From contig NZ_JAKEEB010000022.1 in assembly GCF_021462825.1 (NCBI RefSeq), forward strand, positions 53,263 to 117,262: a stretch of 64,000 nucleotides of DNA, written 5' to 3'. A program made the translations under genes and the position numbers. The stretch's first letter is position 1. Each line of letters begins with the position of its first letter. Positions 7,244-16,123 of the stretch are shown piece by piece. This DNA is from Streptomyces glomeratus. GTDB taxonomy: Bacteria; Actinomycetota; Actinomycetes; Streptomycetales; Streptomycetaceae. The notes under the pieces were generated by a model. The model did not search any database. It saw nothing but the letters and a program-made list of their open reading frames with translations, and was not told the DNA's origin.

Positions 7244-9439
7244 TCATCGCTCGTCGGTGGTTCCCAGTCCGGTCAGCGCGCCGACGGGGTCCGGGTCGGG
7301 GGTGCCGCGTGGCCACCAGTCCTCCTGGCCCGGTTCCGACTCGTAGGCGTACCACAGGCCGTCCCGGCCGAGCCGGAGCTGGGCGTGGCCGTCCGGGTGG
7401 GTGAGGCGGTTGCGCCAGGGCCGGAACGCGGGCAAATCCGCGGCCAGCAGCTGGGGGCGGGCGCGGTCGAAGCGGCCCGCCGGCGGATCCCAGGGCTCCT
7501 CCAGGACGGCCAGGGCCTCCCGTCCGCCCTGCCGCCACGCGGCGACCGCCCGCGCCAGGTCGGCGGGGGCCCGCCCGGTCGCGGCGGCCAGCGCCGAGTA
7601 CAGCGGCCGGGTCGTCGCCGTGAGGCCCGAGCCCGGGCGGGCTGCGGCCAGTCGCACCGCGTCCTGCCACAGCGTCAGCTCTCCGACCGGATCGTCCCCG
7701 GTGGTGAGCAGGGCGTGCGCCCTGGCCGCCGCGTCCGTGGCCAGCTGGTCCAGCGCGAACGGGTCCGGGCCGCCCGGCGCCGCCGGGTAGACCGGCGGCT
7801 GCTCGGGATGGGCGAGCGGCGGCAAGGGGGCCGGGAGCGGCGGCCGCGCGCCATGGGCCACGACGTCGCGGGCCCGGACCCCGGGCAGGGACGCCGGCCG
7901 CTGTTCCCGGGCGGCGCGGGCCGCGCGCGCCGCGTTGCGCCGGGACAGCGCGTCGATCAGCTCGCGCTCGCCGCGGCCGCGGAGCAGGAACAGCACGAAG
8001 GGGTCCCGGTCCAGCAGGCGGGCCGTCTGGTAGCAGACCGCGGCGGCGTGCTTGCAAGGGTGCCCGGCATCGGGGCAGTTGCAGTGCGGTTCCAGGTCGC
8101 CGGGCCCGGGCAGGAGCCGGACTCCGCACTCGGCGAGGGAGTGCGGCACCTGCTTGTCCAGCAGTGCGGCGATGTGCCCCGGCTGCTCCGCGGCGGCGTC
8201 CAGGAAGCGGTCCCATTCCTCGTCGGCGAACGTCCGCAACCGCACCTGCACCCGGTACGGGCGCGGGCGGCTCCCCTGGACGTATGCCAGGACGAGCCCC
8301 GGGGTGACGGTGATGGCGTCCACGTTCCCCCGGTCCGCGTACGCCCGTCCCCGCGTCAGCCGGGCCGCGTCGAGGGCGCCCTTCTCCAACGCGGCGACCC
8401 AGGCGTTGCCCCACCACGTCCCCGCGAAGCCGTCCGCGGTACCCGAAGTCGGCGTGGGGAGTGGGGCGAACGTGCGCCGCAGCTCGCCGTCGCGACCCGG
8501 GGCCGCCATGGAACGGGGGTAGCGGGCAGCCGGAGGCGTGCCGGGAGCCGTGTCCCCGACACCCTCGGACGGTTCCGGTCCGGCCTGTCCGCGTCTCGGG
8601 ACCGGGTCCACCACCGGGTCCGCCACCCCGTGCCGGCGGTGTGGGGAGGTCTCCTCGCGCCCACCGCGGGGGGTCCGCGCGGCGGAAGCGGTCCTGCCCT
8701 GCGGTGCCGACGACGCGGGCAGCCCGAAAGCACCGGCGAGCAGTTCCCGAACCTCCCGGGCCCGGTCGCCGGTCCCCCGCGCACGGACGTCCCGGCGCCT
8801 CCGCGCAGCGGACAACCGGGCGATCCGGGATGGACCATGACCGTGACCATCCGTCAGCTCGGAAGCTGCACGGAGGCGTTGGGGCTCGCGGGTCTCGGCT
8901 GTTTCCTTGTTCCGCTCCCGCCCCCGTTCCTCTCCCTGTCCCCGCTCCCGTTCCTGTCCCCGCTCCTGTTCCTCTCCCTGTCCCCGCTCCGGTCCCTGTC
9001 CCCGCTCCTGTTCCTCTCCCTGCTTCCGTTCCGCCTCCGCTCGTGCGGCGCGCAGCGCCTCGCGGGCGGCGTCGCCGGGGCGGGTGGCAGGGGCGGCGGA
9101 GGGCGGGGGTGTATCGACGGCCCTCGGCACTGCCCTCGCCACGGGCGGAGCCCCCTCTGCGGGCTCCGGCGGGGACGCTGTCCCCGCGGCGCTGCGGCGG
9201 CTGGAGTTCGCCCGCCGCAGCGCCGCACGTGCCACATCGCCCGGCCGGGCCGTCCCCGCCGTCTTCCCCTCGGGCACGGTGAGGTCCGCTTCCCCGGTGG
9301 GGGGCTCTCCGTCCCGGCCCTCCCCTGCGGCACGCTCCCGTTCCCTCGCGGCGCGCAGCGCACGCCGCGCCGCGTCGGCGGGCCGCCCTTCGACGCCGGG
9401 TGTCTCCTCCGGGCGCACCTCCTCCCCCGCCCCGTTCAC
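7244..9439 (-). CDS. SWIM zinc-finger protein with repetitive N-terminal extension
   Basis: A 731-residue protein with a SWIM zinc motif, CNCPDAGHPCKH, at about 449-460. SWIM proteins pair with SNF2 helicases in many actinobacteria and are thought to act on DNA or protein partners. The N-terminal 330 residues are low-complexity and carry three copies of a GDxAxxALRxAR-type motif (about residues 22, 63 and 125), followed by an E/R/G/Q repeat tract. The conserved core starts near residue 335. GTG 9439 overlaps the helicase stop (GTGA) and has AGGAGGACGGA upstream, so translation is probably coupled to the SNF2 gene. The long tail is unusual compared with a bare SWIM protein and may be disordered. 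Confidence 0.85.
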   Translation of the reverse strand: MNGAGEEVRPEETPGVEGRPADAARRALRAARERERAAGEGRDGEPPTGEADLTVPEGKTAGTARPGDVARAALRRANSSRRSAAGTASPPEPAEGAPPVARAVPRAVDTPPPSAAPATRPGDAAREALRAARAEAERKQGEEQERGQGPERGQGEEQERGQERERGQGEERGRERNKETAETREPQRLRAASELTDGHGHGPSRIARLSAARRRRDVRARGTGDRAREVRELLAGAFGLPASSAPQGRTASAARTPRGGREETSPHRRHGVADPVVDPVPRRGQAGPEPSEGVGDTAPGTPPAARYPRSMAAPGRDGELRRTFAPLPTPTSGTADGFAGTWWGNAWVAALEKGALDAARLTRGRAYADRGNVDAITVTPGLVLAYVQGSRPRPYRVQVRLRTFADEEWDRFLDAAAEQPGHIAALLDKQVPHSLAECGVRLLPGPGDLEPHCNCPDAGHPCKHAAAVCYQTARLLDRDPFVLFLLRGRGERELIDALSRRNAARAARAAREQRPASLPGVRARDVVAHGARPPLPAPLPPLAHPEQPPVYPAAPGGPDPFALDQLATDAAARAHALLTTGDDPVGELTLWQDAVRLAAARPGSGLTATTRPLYSALAAATGRAPADLARAVAAWRQGGREALAVLEEPWDPPAGRFDRARPQLLAADLPAFRPWRNRLTHPDGHAQLRLGRDGLWYAYESEPGQEDWWPRGTPDPDPVGALTGLGTTDER
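8935..9032. repeat. Tandem low-complexity repeat inside the SWIM gene
   Basis: A pyrimidine-rich tract on the + strand made of variants of ctccctgtccccgctcc and ctgttc units, about 100 bases. On the coding strand it encodes runs of E, R, G and Q (EQERGQGPERGQ and similar). Such tracts expand and contract by slippage, so the length probably varies between strains. Confidence 0.75.
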
Positions 9440-12240
9440 TCCGTCCTCCTCAGCGACACCAGGTCCCTCAGCTCACGGTCGGTCAGTTCCGTCAGGGACG
9501 ACTCTCCGGAGCCGAGGATCGCGTCGGCCAGGGCGCGCTTGGACTCCAGCATTCCGGCGATGCGGTCCTCGACCGTGCCCTCGGTGATCAGGCGATGCAC
9601 CTGGACTGGCTGGGTCTGGCCGATGCGGTAGGCACGGTCCGTGGCCTGTTCCTCCACCGCCGGGTTCCACCAGCGGTCGAAGTGGATGACATGGCCCGCG
9701 CGGGTGAGGTTCAGACCCGTGCCCGCCGCCTTCAGGGAGAGGACCAGCACCGGGGTCGCCCCGCTCTGGAAGCGGTCCACCATCCGCTCGCGGTCGGGCA
9801 CCGCCGTGCCCCCGTGCAACAGCTCGACGGGCACCGCGCGGGAGGCCAGGTGGGTGGTGATCAGGCGGGCCATGCGGACGTACTGCGTGAAGACGAGCGC
9901 CGAGCCGTCCTCCGTCAGCAGCGTGTCCACCAGTTCGTCGAGCAGGGCGAGTTTCCCGGACCGCGCGATGAGGCCCGCCGCCGTCGCGGTGTCCTCCTTC
10001 AGATAGAGCGCGGGGTGGTCGCAGATCTGCTTGAGCGAGCCGAGGAGCTTGAGGACCAGGCCCCGGCGTGCGATGCCGTCCGCCGTCTCGATCGCCAGCA
10101 TGGACTCCCGTACGACCGCCTCGTAGAGCGCGGCCTGCTCGTGGGTGAGCGGCACCGGATGGTCGGTCTCCGTCTTCGGGGGAAGCTCCGGGACGATGCC
10201 CGGGTCGGACTTCCTGCGGCGCAGCAGGAACGGACGTACCAGGCGGGCCAGCCGCTCCACCGCCTGCTCGTCCTCGCCGTTCTCCACCGCGCGTGCGTGC
10301 CGGGCGCGGAAGGACTTCAGCGGGCCGAGCAGTCCCGGAGTCGTCCAGTCCAGCAGGGCCCACAGTTCGGAGAGGTTGTTCTCCACGGGGGTGCCGGTGA
10401 GGGCCACGCGGGCGGGGGTGGGAATCGTGCGCAAGGCCTTCGCCGTCGCCGAGAAGGGGTTCTTGACGTGTTGTGCCTCGTCCGCGACGACCAGGCCCCA
10501 GGGCTGCTCGGCCAGTCGGGGGGCGGCCGCGCGCATCGTCCCGTACGTGGTGAGCACGAAGCCGCCGTCCAGGCCGTCCAGGGTGCGCTCGGGGCCGTGG
10601 AAGCGGCGGACCGGGACGCCGGGGGCGAAGCGGGTGATCTCCCGCTGCCAGTTGCCCAGCAGCGAGGCCGGGCAGACCACCAGGGTCGGCTCGCGGTGGG
10701 CCCGGCGCAGGTGCAGGGCGATGACGGTGACCGTCTTGCCGAGGCCCATGTCGTCGGCGAGGCAGCCGCCGAGGCCCAGGGAGGTCATCAGGTCGAGCCA
10801 GCCGAGGCCCCGCAGCTGGTAGTCCCGCAGCCGGGCGGCGAGGCCCGGGGGCGGTTCGACCGGGCCGACGCCCGCCGTCAGCCGGTCCCGGAGTGCGGCC
10901 AGCGTGCCGACCGGCACCGCCTCCACCGTCTCGCCGTCGACCTCCGTGCTGCCGGTGAGCGCGACGGACAGTGCGTCGACCGGGTCGAGCAGGCCCAGCT
11001 CGCGCTTGCGGGCCTTGCGGACGAGGGCCGGATCGACCAGCACCCAGCGGTCACGCAGCCGGACCACGGGGCGGTGGGCCTCCGCGAGCGCGTCCATCTC
11101 GGCCTCGGTGAGCGGATCGCCGCCGAGCGCCAGCTGCCAGCGGAACCGGAGCAGGTCCTCGCTCTCGAAGAAGCCCGTGCCGTCGGCCGCCGAGCCGGGG
11201 GCGCGCCGGACGACGGCGGTGGCGGTCAGATCCTGTGCCAGGTCCCGGGGCCAGTGCACGGCGACCCCGGCCGCGGCCAGCCGGGTGGCCGCCACGCCCA
11301 GCAGCTCGCCCAGCTCCTCCTCGGACAGCGCCAGGACGTCCGGCACCTCCTGCCCGGAGAGCCGCTCCAGCGGCGGCCAGACGCGGGCCGCCCTGCGGAC
11401 GGCGAGGGCCGCGTCCACCCGCGCGCGGGGGCCGAACGCGGTGTCCGCCTCGCCCGCCCACAGAGCCGACGCGTCCACGACGAGGGTCGGGTCGGCGAGG
11501 CTGTGGACCTGCACGACCGCCGCTCCCGAGCGGCGGGCGCCCTCCGCGTCGTCGAACAGGTCGTATGCCGACAGGTCCAGGCGCAGCGAGATCCGTACGC
11601 CCGCGTCCATGCCGGCCGCCACCTCGGCGGCCCAGGCGTGGGCCCCGGGCAGTCGCTGCGGTCCGGGCGCCGCGAAGGGCCGGCCCACGGCGTGGGCGGC
11701 CGCCGGGGTGCGCGGCAAGGTGTCCGCGACCGCGTCGAGGAAGGCCCTCACGACTGCTTCGGGCTCGGGCAGCAGAAGGGGGCCCTTGCCCGGGAGCGGG
11801 ACGGCGTGGCCCTCGTACGGCAGGGCGGCGGCGATCGCCCGGAGGTGGGTGATGTCGTCCGGTTCCAGCGGGCCGGCGCGCCAGGCGTCGTATCCGTCGG
11901 GGGTGAGTCCGGGCAGGAGACGCCCGCGCGCGACGAGCCGCAGGGCGTGCAGGGCGGCCGCGCCCCAGCAGGCGGTGGCGGGGTGTGCGGCGGGGTCGCG
12001 GCGGGCCCGGGTGAGCAGCGGCAGGGCCTCGGCGACCGGGAGCGACACCGCGGGGACGGTGCTTCTGCGCACTCCGGATCCGTGCCGGCGTACGACCGTC
12101 AGTTCCCCGGTGGGCCCCGACGGCAGTCGCCCGTCCGCCGGGTCCCAGAAGGCGACCCGGCCGCGGCGGGGCAGCGGCTCGGGCAGGAACACGGCGGCCA
12201 GTCCCCCGGGCAGGCCCCTCTCGGCCACCTGGTCGGCCAT
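9436..12240 (-). CDS. SNF2-family (HepA/RapA-like) DEAD/DEAH-box helicase
   Basis: About 934 residues with an SNF2 motor in the C-terminal half: Walker A in CLADDMGLGKTVTV (about 490-503), motif II VVADEAQHVKNP (about 585), ALTGTPVENNLSELW, and C-terminal motifs VFTQYVRM, LSLKAAGTGLNLT and DRAYRIGQTQPVQVHR. SNF2 enzymes are ATP-driven double-strand DNA translocases that remodel protein-DNA complexes. The N-terminal 450 residues are an actinobacterial SNF2-associated region. Start is ATG 12240, eleven bases after GGGAGG; GTG 12252 is in frame but sits on the ribosome site itself. It is coupled to the downstream SWIM gene by a GTGA overlap, so the two probably act together. Confidence 0.88.
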   Translation of the reverse strand: MADQVAERGLPGGLAAVFLPEPLPRRGRVAFWDPADGRLPSGPTGELTVVRRHGSGVRRSTVPAVSLPVAEALPLLTRARRDPAAHPATACWGAAALHALRLVARGRLLPGLTPDGYDAWRAGPLEPDDITHLRAIAAALPYEGHAVPLPGKGPLLLPEPEAVVRAFLDAVADTLPRTPAAAHAVGRPFAAPGPQRLPGAHAWAAEVAAGMDAGVRISLRLDLSAYDLFDDAEGARRSGAAVVQVHSLADPTLVVDASALWAGEADTAFGPRARVDAALAVRRAARVWPPLERLSGQEVPDVLALSEEELGELLGVAATRLAAAGVAVHWPRDLAQDLTATAVVRRAPGSAADGTGFFESEDLLRFRWQLALGGDPLTEAEMDALAEAHRPVVRLRDRWVLVDPALVRKARKRELGLLDPVDALSVALTGSTEVDGETVEAVPVGTLAALRDRLTAGVGPVEPPPGLAARLRDYQLRGLGWLDLMTSLGLGGCLADDMGLGKTVTVIALHLRRAHREPTLVVCPASLLGNWQREITRFAPGVPVRRFHGPERTLDGLDGGFVLTTYGTMRAAAPRLAEQPWGLVVADEAQHVKNPFSATAKALRTIPTPARVALTGTPVENNLSELWALLDWTTPGLLGPLKSFRARHARAVENGEDEQAVERLARLVRPFLLRRRKSDPGIVPELPPKTETDHPVPLTHEQAALYEAVVRESMLAIETADGIARRGLVLKLLGSLKQICDHPALYLKEDTATAAGLIARSGKLALLDELVDTLLTEDGSALVFTQYVRMARLITTHLASRAVPVELLHGGTAVPDRERMVDRFQSGATPVLVLSLKAAGTGLNLTRAGHVIHFDRWWNPAVEEQATDRAYRIGQTQPVQVHRLITEGTVEDRIAGMLESKRALADAILGSGESSLTELTDRELRDLVSLRRTE

Positions 12241-12347
12241 ACGTCCGGTCACCTCCCGCCGTCACGTCGCATCGGACGTCTTCGACTCTACGGGCGGGGT
12301 CTGACAACCGGCTCCGGCGAGGGGCCGGCCCGGACCGTCCGGCTGCG

Positions 12348-12935
12348 TCAGGGGATCGTGCGCGACACCACGTACACCGTCGGGTGCTGCGGTTCGGACG
12401 TGTTCACGACGACGTCCAGGGTGGGTGCCGGGTTCTTCTGCTCGTGGGTCAGTCCGTCCCAGGGGCCCGGTCCCGTGAAGCTCCAGCCGACGACGTGCCG
12501 GTCGCGCTCGCCGATGGCGATGTCGTCCTTCTTCAGCGAGGCGCGCGTGGCCTTCAGGGTGCTGAGAAAGCGGTCCAGGCCGTCGTCCGTGGTGCTGAAC
12601 TGCACATAGAGACGGCTGGTCTTCCAGTTGTTCGTCTCGTACGACGCGACGTCCGTGGCGTTCCACGGGATCCAGACCCGGTACAGGCGGCGCTGTACGC
12701 GCGAGGGCCAGCCCTCGGTCAGTCCGGTCGCCGTGTACTTGGCCTCCTTGTCCTTGCCGCTGTTGCGGCTCTGGTTGGCGGAGATCACCAGGTAACCGGC
12801 GGGAACCCCGATGAGCAGGACGATGATCAGCAGGGTGAGCGCCCGGCGCCGGATCATGTGCCCACGGCCCTCCGGGGGCCGCGAGGGCTCGTCCGGCGGT
12901 GACGCCTGTCGCGGTATGGACGTGGTGGCCGTCAC
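12348..12935 (-). CDS. Small membrane-anchored protein of unknown function
   Basis: Product of 195 residues: a short cytoplasmic N-terminus, one membrane helix at about 31-48 (LTLLIIVLLIGVPAGYLVI), and an extracellular domain of about 140 residues without cysteine pairs or known motifs. I do not recognise the domain. GTG 12935 overlaps the ROK kinase stop (GTGA) and has AAGGGGG upstream inside that gene, so it is translationally coupled. An internal ATG at 12857 is an alternative. Although it is co-transcribed with the kinase and perhaps the sugar transporter, nothing in it points to sugar metabolism. Confidence 0.72.
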   Translation of the reverse strand: MTATTSIPRQASPPDEPSRPPEGRGHMIRRRALTLLIIVLLIGVPAGYLVISANQSRNSGKDKEAKYTATGLTEGWPSRVQRRLYRVWIPWNATDVASYETNNWKTSRLYVQFSTTDDGLDRFLSTLKATRASLKKDDIAIGERDRHVVGWSFTGPGPWDGLTHEQKNPAPTLDVVVNTSEPQHPTVYVVSRTIP

Positions 12936-14077
12936 AGCGCCCCCTTGGTGGTGCGGCGGGCCTGCGCGTAGCGCTCGTAGCGTTCGTAGCGCTCCACGCG
13001 GCGCCGGTTGGCGCGCCGGAAGCGGCGGGCGACCAGCCGGGCGAGGTCCGCGGCGCCGACCATGCCGGCCTCGGGCCCGAGCTGGGCGCGCGCGATACGG
13101 GCCTCGGGGCGGTAGCCACGACCGGTCAGATGGCGGCGGAAGGCGTCCCGGGCGGGGCCGATGAGCAGGTCGTCGGCCGCGCTGACGCCGCCGCCGATCA
13201 CGAAGCAGGACGGGTCCAGGGCCGCCGCCAGGTTGGCGATGCCCACGCCGAGCCACTGGCCGATGTCCTGGAGCAGCTCGACGCACATCGCGTCGCCCTC
13301 GCGGGCCAGCTCGGTGATCAGCGGGCCGGTGATGTCGGAGACGTTGCCCTTGACGTGCTCGATGATCCCGTACGCCACCGGGGAGTCCGCGGCGGCCAGC
13401 TCCCTGGCCTCGCGCACCAGGGCGTTGCCGGAGCTGTACTGCTCCCAGCAGCCGCGGTTGCCGCACGGGCAGCGGTGGCCGCCGGGCACGACCTGCATAT
13501 GGCCGAACTCGCCGGCGACGCCGAACTTGCCCCGCTTGACCTGGCCGTCCTCCAGGATGGCGCCGCCGATGCCGGTGCCGAGGGTGATCATCACGAGGTG
13601 GTCCTCACCGCGGCCGGCGCCGAAGCGCCACTCCGCCCAGGCGGCGGCGTTGGCGTCGTTGTCGACCAGGACGGGGACGGCGAGCCGCCCGGCGAGGCGG
13701 TCGCGCAGGGGCTCGTTGCGCCAGGACAGATGCGGGGCGAACAGGACGCGGTTGCGGTCCGCGTCCACCCAGCCGGCCGCGCCGATGCCGACGGCGTGCA
13801 CGTCGTGCCGGTCGGACAGGTCCAGGACCAGTTCGACGATGGTGTCCTCGACGACCTTGGGGCTCTTGGACTTGTCGGGCGTCTCGGTGCGGAGCTTCTC
13901 CAGGATGTTGCCGTCGGCGTCGACGACGCCCGCCATCACCTTGGTGCCGCCGATGTCGATGCCGACCGTGGGGACGCGCGGGGCCGTCAGATGGGAGCGG
14001 CGCTCGCGTGTGCCCACGGTCCGCAGGACGGTGGCCCGGGCGGAGCCGCGGTGGGTGAGGTCGCGGTAGGTGCTCAT
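12932..14077 (-). CDS. ROK-family sugar kinase (glucokinase-like)
   Basis: The protein is 381 residues. After a basic N-terminal extension of about 35 residues comes the ROK ATP-binding motif VGIDIGGTKVMAG (about 36-48), then DNDANAAAWAEW (about 137), LGTGIGGAIL, the zinc-binding signature CPCGNRGCWEQY (about 202-213) and ALDPSCFVIGGG. ROK kinases phosphorylate glucose or related sugars in the cytoplasm. The C-terminus is rich in arginine and tyrosine (about the last 30 residues). It lies downstream of a sugar ABC transporter on the same strand, separated by about 160 bases, which suggests a matching substrate. ROK repressors are unlikely because there is no helix-turn-helix. Confidence 0.87.
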   Translation of the reverse strand: MSTYRDLTHRGSARATVLRTVGTRERRSHLTAPRVPTVGIDIGGTKVMAGVVDADGNILEKLRTETPDKSKSPKVVEDTIVELVLDLSDRHDVHAVGIGAAGWVDADRNRVLFAPHLSWRNEPLRDRLAGRLAVPVLVDNDANAAAWAEWRFGAGRGEDHLVMITLGTGIGGAILEDGQVKRGKFGVAGEFGHMQVVPGGHRCPCGNRGCWEQYSSGNALVREARELAAADSPVAYGIIEHVKGNVSDITGPLITELAREGDAMCVELLQDIGQWLGVGIANLAAALDPSCFVIGGGVSAADDLLIGPARDAFRRHLTGRGYRPEARIARAQLGPEAGMVGAADLARLVARRFRRANRRRVERYERYERYAQARRTTKGAL

Positions 14078-14240
14078 CGGGCCCGATTCTGCCTCACGCC
14101 GCCGCCGGGCTGCACCGTGGACCGTCCGGGGGGCCGCGCCGTGGACCGTCCCCGGCGCGCCTCGGGCGCCCTGTTCGCCGCCGGCTCGCTCCGGGCCGTC
14201 CGTGGCCGGCCGTGCCCATGCGGCGGAGCGACGGTACGGC

Positions 14241-15062
14241 TCAGCCGCGTGCTCCCGCGGGGGCGCGGTTCTCGAGTTCATGACGCAGATCGTCCAGCTC
14301 GTCGCCGCCCGCCATCTGGCTGGTCAGCTCCTCGAGGGTGATCTCGTCACGGGTGTGGCTTCCCGCCATCGTGCCGCGCTTGAGCAGGACGAAACGGTCG
14401 CCCACGAGATACGCGTGATGCGGGTTGTGGGTGATGAAAACAACACCCAGACCCTCGTCTCGTGCCGCGGCCACGTATTTGAGGACCACACCCGACTGCT
14501 TGACACCGAGGGCCGCGGTCGGCTCGTCGAGGACCAGCACCTTGGCACCGAAATACACCGCCCGCGCGATCGCCACGCACTGGCGCTCGCCCCCGGACAG
14601 GGTGCCGATGGGCTGGTCGACGTCGCGCAGGTCGATGCCCATGCGCAGCAGCTGCTCGCGCGTCGTCCGGCGCATGAAGTCGACGTCGAGGCGCTTGAAG
14701 GGGCCGGCGCCCTTGCGGGGCTCGGAGCCGAGGAAGAAGTTGCGCCAGACCGGCATCAGCGAGACCACCGCCAGGTCCTGGTAGACCGTGGCGATACCGC
14801 GGTCCAGGGCCTCGCGCGGGGAGGACAGACGGACCTCCTCGCCCTCGATGCGGAAGGAGCCGGTGTCGTGCCGGTGCAGCCCCGCCACGATCTTGATGAG
14901 GGTGGACTTGCCCGCGCCGTTGTCGCCGAGGACACAGGTGACGTCGCCCGCGTGGACGTCCAGGCAGACGCCTTCGAGGGCGCGTACGTTGCCGTAGCGC
15001 TTGCCGATGTCGGTCAGGGCGACGAGCGGGGTGCGCTCCGTGACGTCGACGTCCGTGGTCAT
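14241..15062 (-). CDS. Sugar ABC transporter ATP-binding protein
   Basis: A single nucleotide-binding domain of 273 residues: Walker A GDNGAGKST (about 45-53), Q-loop VYQDLAV, signature LSGGERQCVAIARAV (about 150-164), Walker B VLVLDEPTAAL and switch histidine in FITHNPHHA. It is half the length of the duplicated RbsA/XylG proteins and matches the FrcA-like single-domain type. ATG 15062 overlaps the permease stop (ATGA). It should power import of the sugar or inositol captured by the binding protein encoded two genes upstream. Confidence 0.9.
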   Translation of the reverse strand: MTTDVDVTERTPLVALTDIGKRYGNVRALEGVCLDVHAGDVTCVLGDNGAGKSTLIKIVAGLHRHDTGSFRIEGEEVRLSSPREALDRGIATVYQDLAVVSLMPVWRNFFLGSEPRKGAGPFKRLDVDFMRRTTREQLLRMGIDLRDVDQPIGTLSGGERQCVAIARAVYFGAKVLVLDEPTAALGVKQSGVVLKYVAAARDEGLGVVFITHNPHHAYLVGDRFVLLKRGTMAGSHTRDEITLEELTSQMAGGDELDDLRHELENRAPAGARG

Positions 15063-16123
15063 GTCGTGGCCTCCGCGCGCTTGCGGACCCAGGCGTTGAG
15101 CAGGGTCGCGAGGAGCAGCATCGCTCCGAGGAAGAACTTGAACCAGTCGGGGTTCCACTCGGCGAAGACGATGCCCTTGCTGGTCATGCCGAACAGGAAC
15201 GCGCCCACCGCCGAGCCGATCGCGGAGCCGTAGCCTCCGGTGATCAGGCAGCCGCCGATGACGGCCGCGACGATGTAGATGAGCTCGTTGCCCACGCCCT
15301 CGCCGGACTGGACGACGTCGTACGAGAACAGCAGGTGCTGGCCGGAGATCCAGGCGCCGAGGGCGACGCCCATGTACAGGCCGATCCTGGTGCGCTCCAC
15401 CGGTACTCCGACCGCGCGGGCCGCGTCCTTGTTGCCGCCGACCGCGAAGATCCAGTTGCCGGCGCGGGTGCGCAGCAGGATCCAGGAGCCGAGGGCGACC
15501 AGGGCGAACCACCACAGGATGGTGATCTTGAACTGGACACCGCCGACGGTGAGCGTGGAGGCGAAGAGGGCCTGCGCCGAGGAGAAGCCGTCCATGTCGG
15601 AGATCGACTTGGTGGAGACCGTGCCGCTGATCAGCTTGGTGAGGCCCAGGTTCATCCCGGTCAGCATCAGGAAGGTGCCGAGCGTGACGATGAAGCTGGG
15701 CAGTCTCGTGCGGGTCAGCACAAAGCCGTTGAAGGCGCCGATCGCCAGCGTGACCAGGAGGGACACTCCGACGCCGACCCAGACGTTCGCGGTCAGCTGG
15801 TAGCTGAACATCGACGACACCAGCGCGGACGACGTCACCATGACTCCGGCCGACAGGTCGAACTCGCCGCCGATCATCAGCAGCGCGACCGGGACGGCCA
15901 TGATCCCGATCGTGGACGCCGCGTACAGGACCGTGCTGAGGCTCGACGCCCGCAGGAAGCTGTCGGCGACGATCGAGAAGACCACGAAGACGGCGAGCGC
16001 GCCGACCACCGAGCCCAGCTCGGGCCGGCCGAGGAGCCGCTTCAGCGGCGAACTCCTCAGCAGGCGCTCGTCCGCCGCCGTCCTCGGGCTCTGCGGTGCG
16101 GATGCCGGTGCCGTCGCGGTCAT
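15059..16123 (-). CDS. Sugar ABC transporter permease (RbsC/XylH type)
   Basis: Protein of 354 residues with a polar N-terminus of about 35 residues and roughly ten membrane helices, including LGSVVGALAVFVVFSIVAD (about 37-55) and IMAVPVALLMIGGEFDLSAG (about 75-94). It carries the family motif GGEFDLSAG (branched-chain/ribose permease superfamily) and the EAA-like loop near GNKDAARAVGVP. ATG 16123 overlaps the binding-protein stop (ATGA). It forms the membrane channel for the neighbouring ATPase and lipoprotein. Confidence 0.9.
   Translation of the reverse strand: MTATAPASAPQSPRTAADERLLRSSPLKRLLGRPELGSVVGALAVFVVFSIVADSFLRASSLSTVLYAASTIGIMAVPVALLMIGGEFDLSAGVMVTSSALVSSMFSYQLTANVWVGVGVSLLVTLAIGAFNGFVLTRTRLPSFIVTLGTFLMLTGMNLGLTKLISGTVSTKSISDMDGFSSAQALFASTLTVGGVQFKITILWWFALVALGSWILLRTRAGNWIFAVGGNKDAARAVGVPVERTRIGLYMGVALGAWISGQHLLFSYDVVQSGEGVGNELIYIVAAVIGGCLITGGYGSAIGSAVGAFLFGMTSKGIVFAEWNPDWFKFFLGAMLLLATLLNAWVRKRAEATT

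Noticed and set aside
9400..12609. Very long rightward open frame (over 1,000 codons) opposite the SNF2 gene
   Set aside because: It is antisense to a helicase with intact motifs; long opposite-strand frames are expected at this GC content, and the translation is compositionally odd with no domain.
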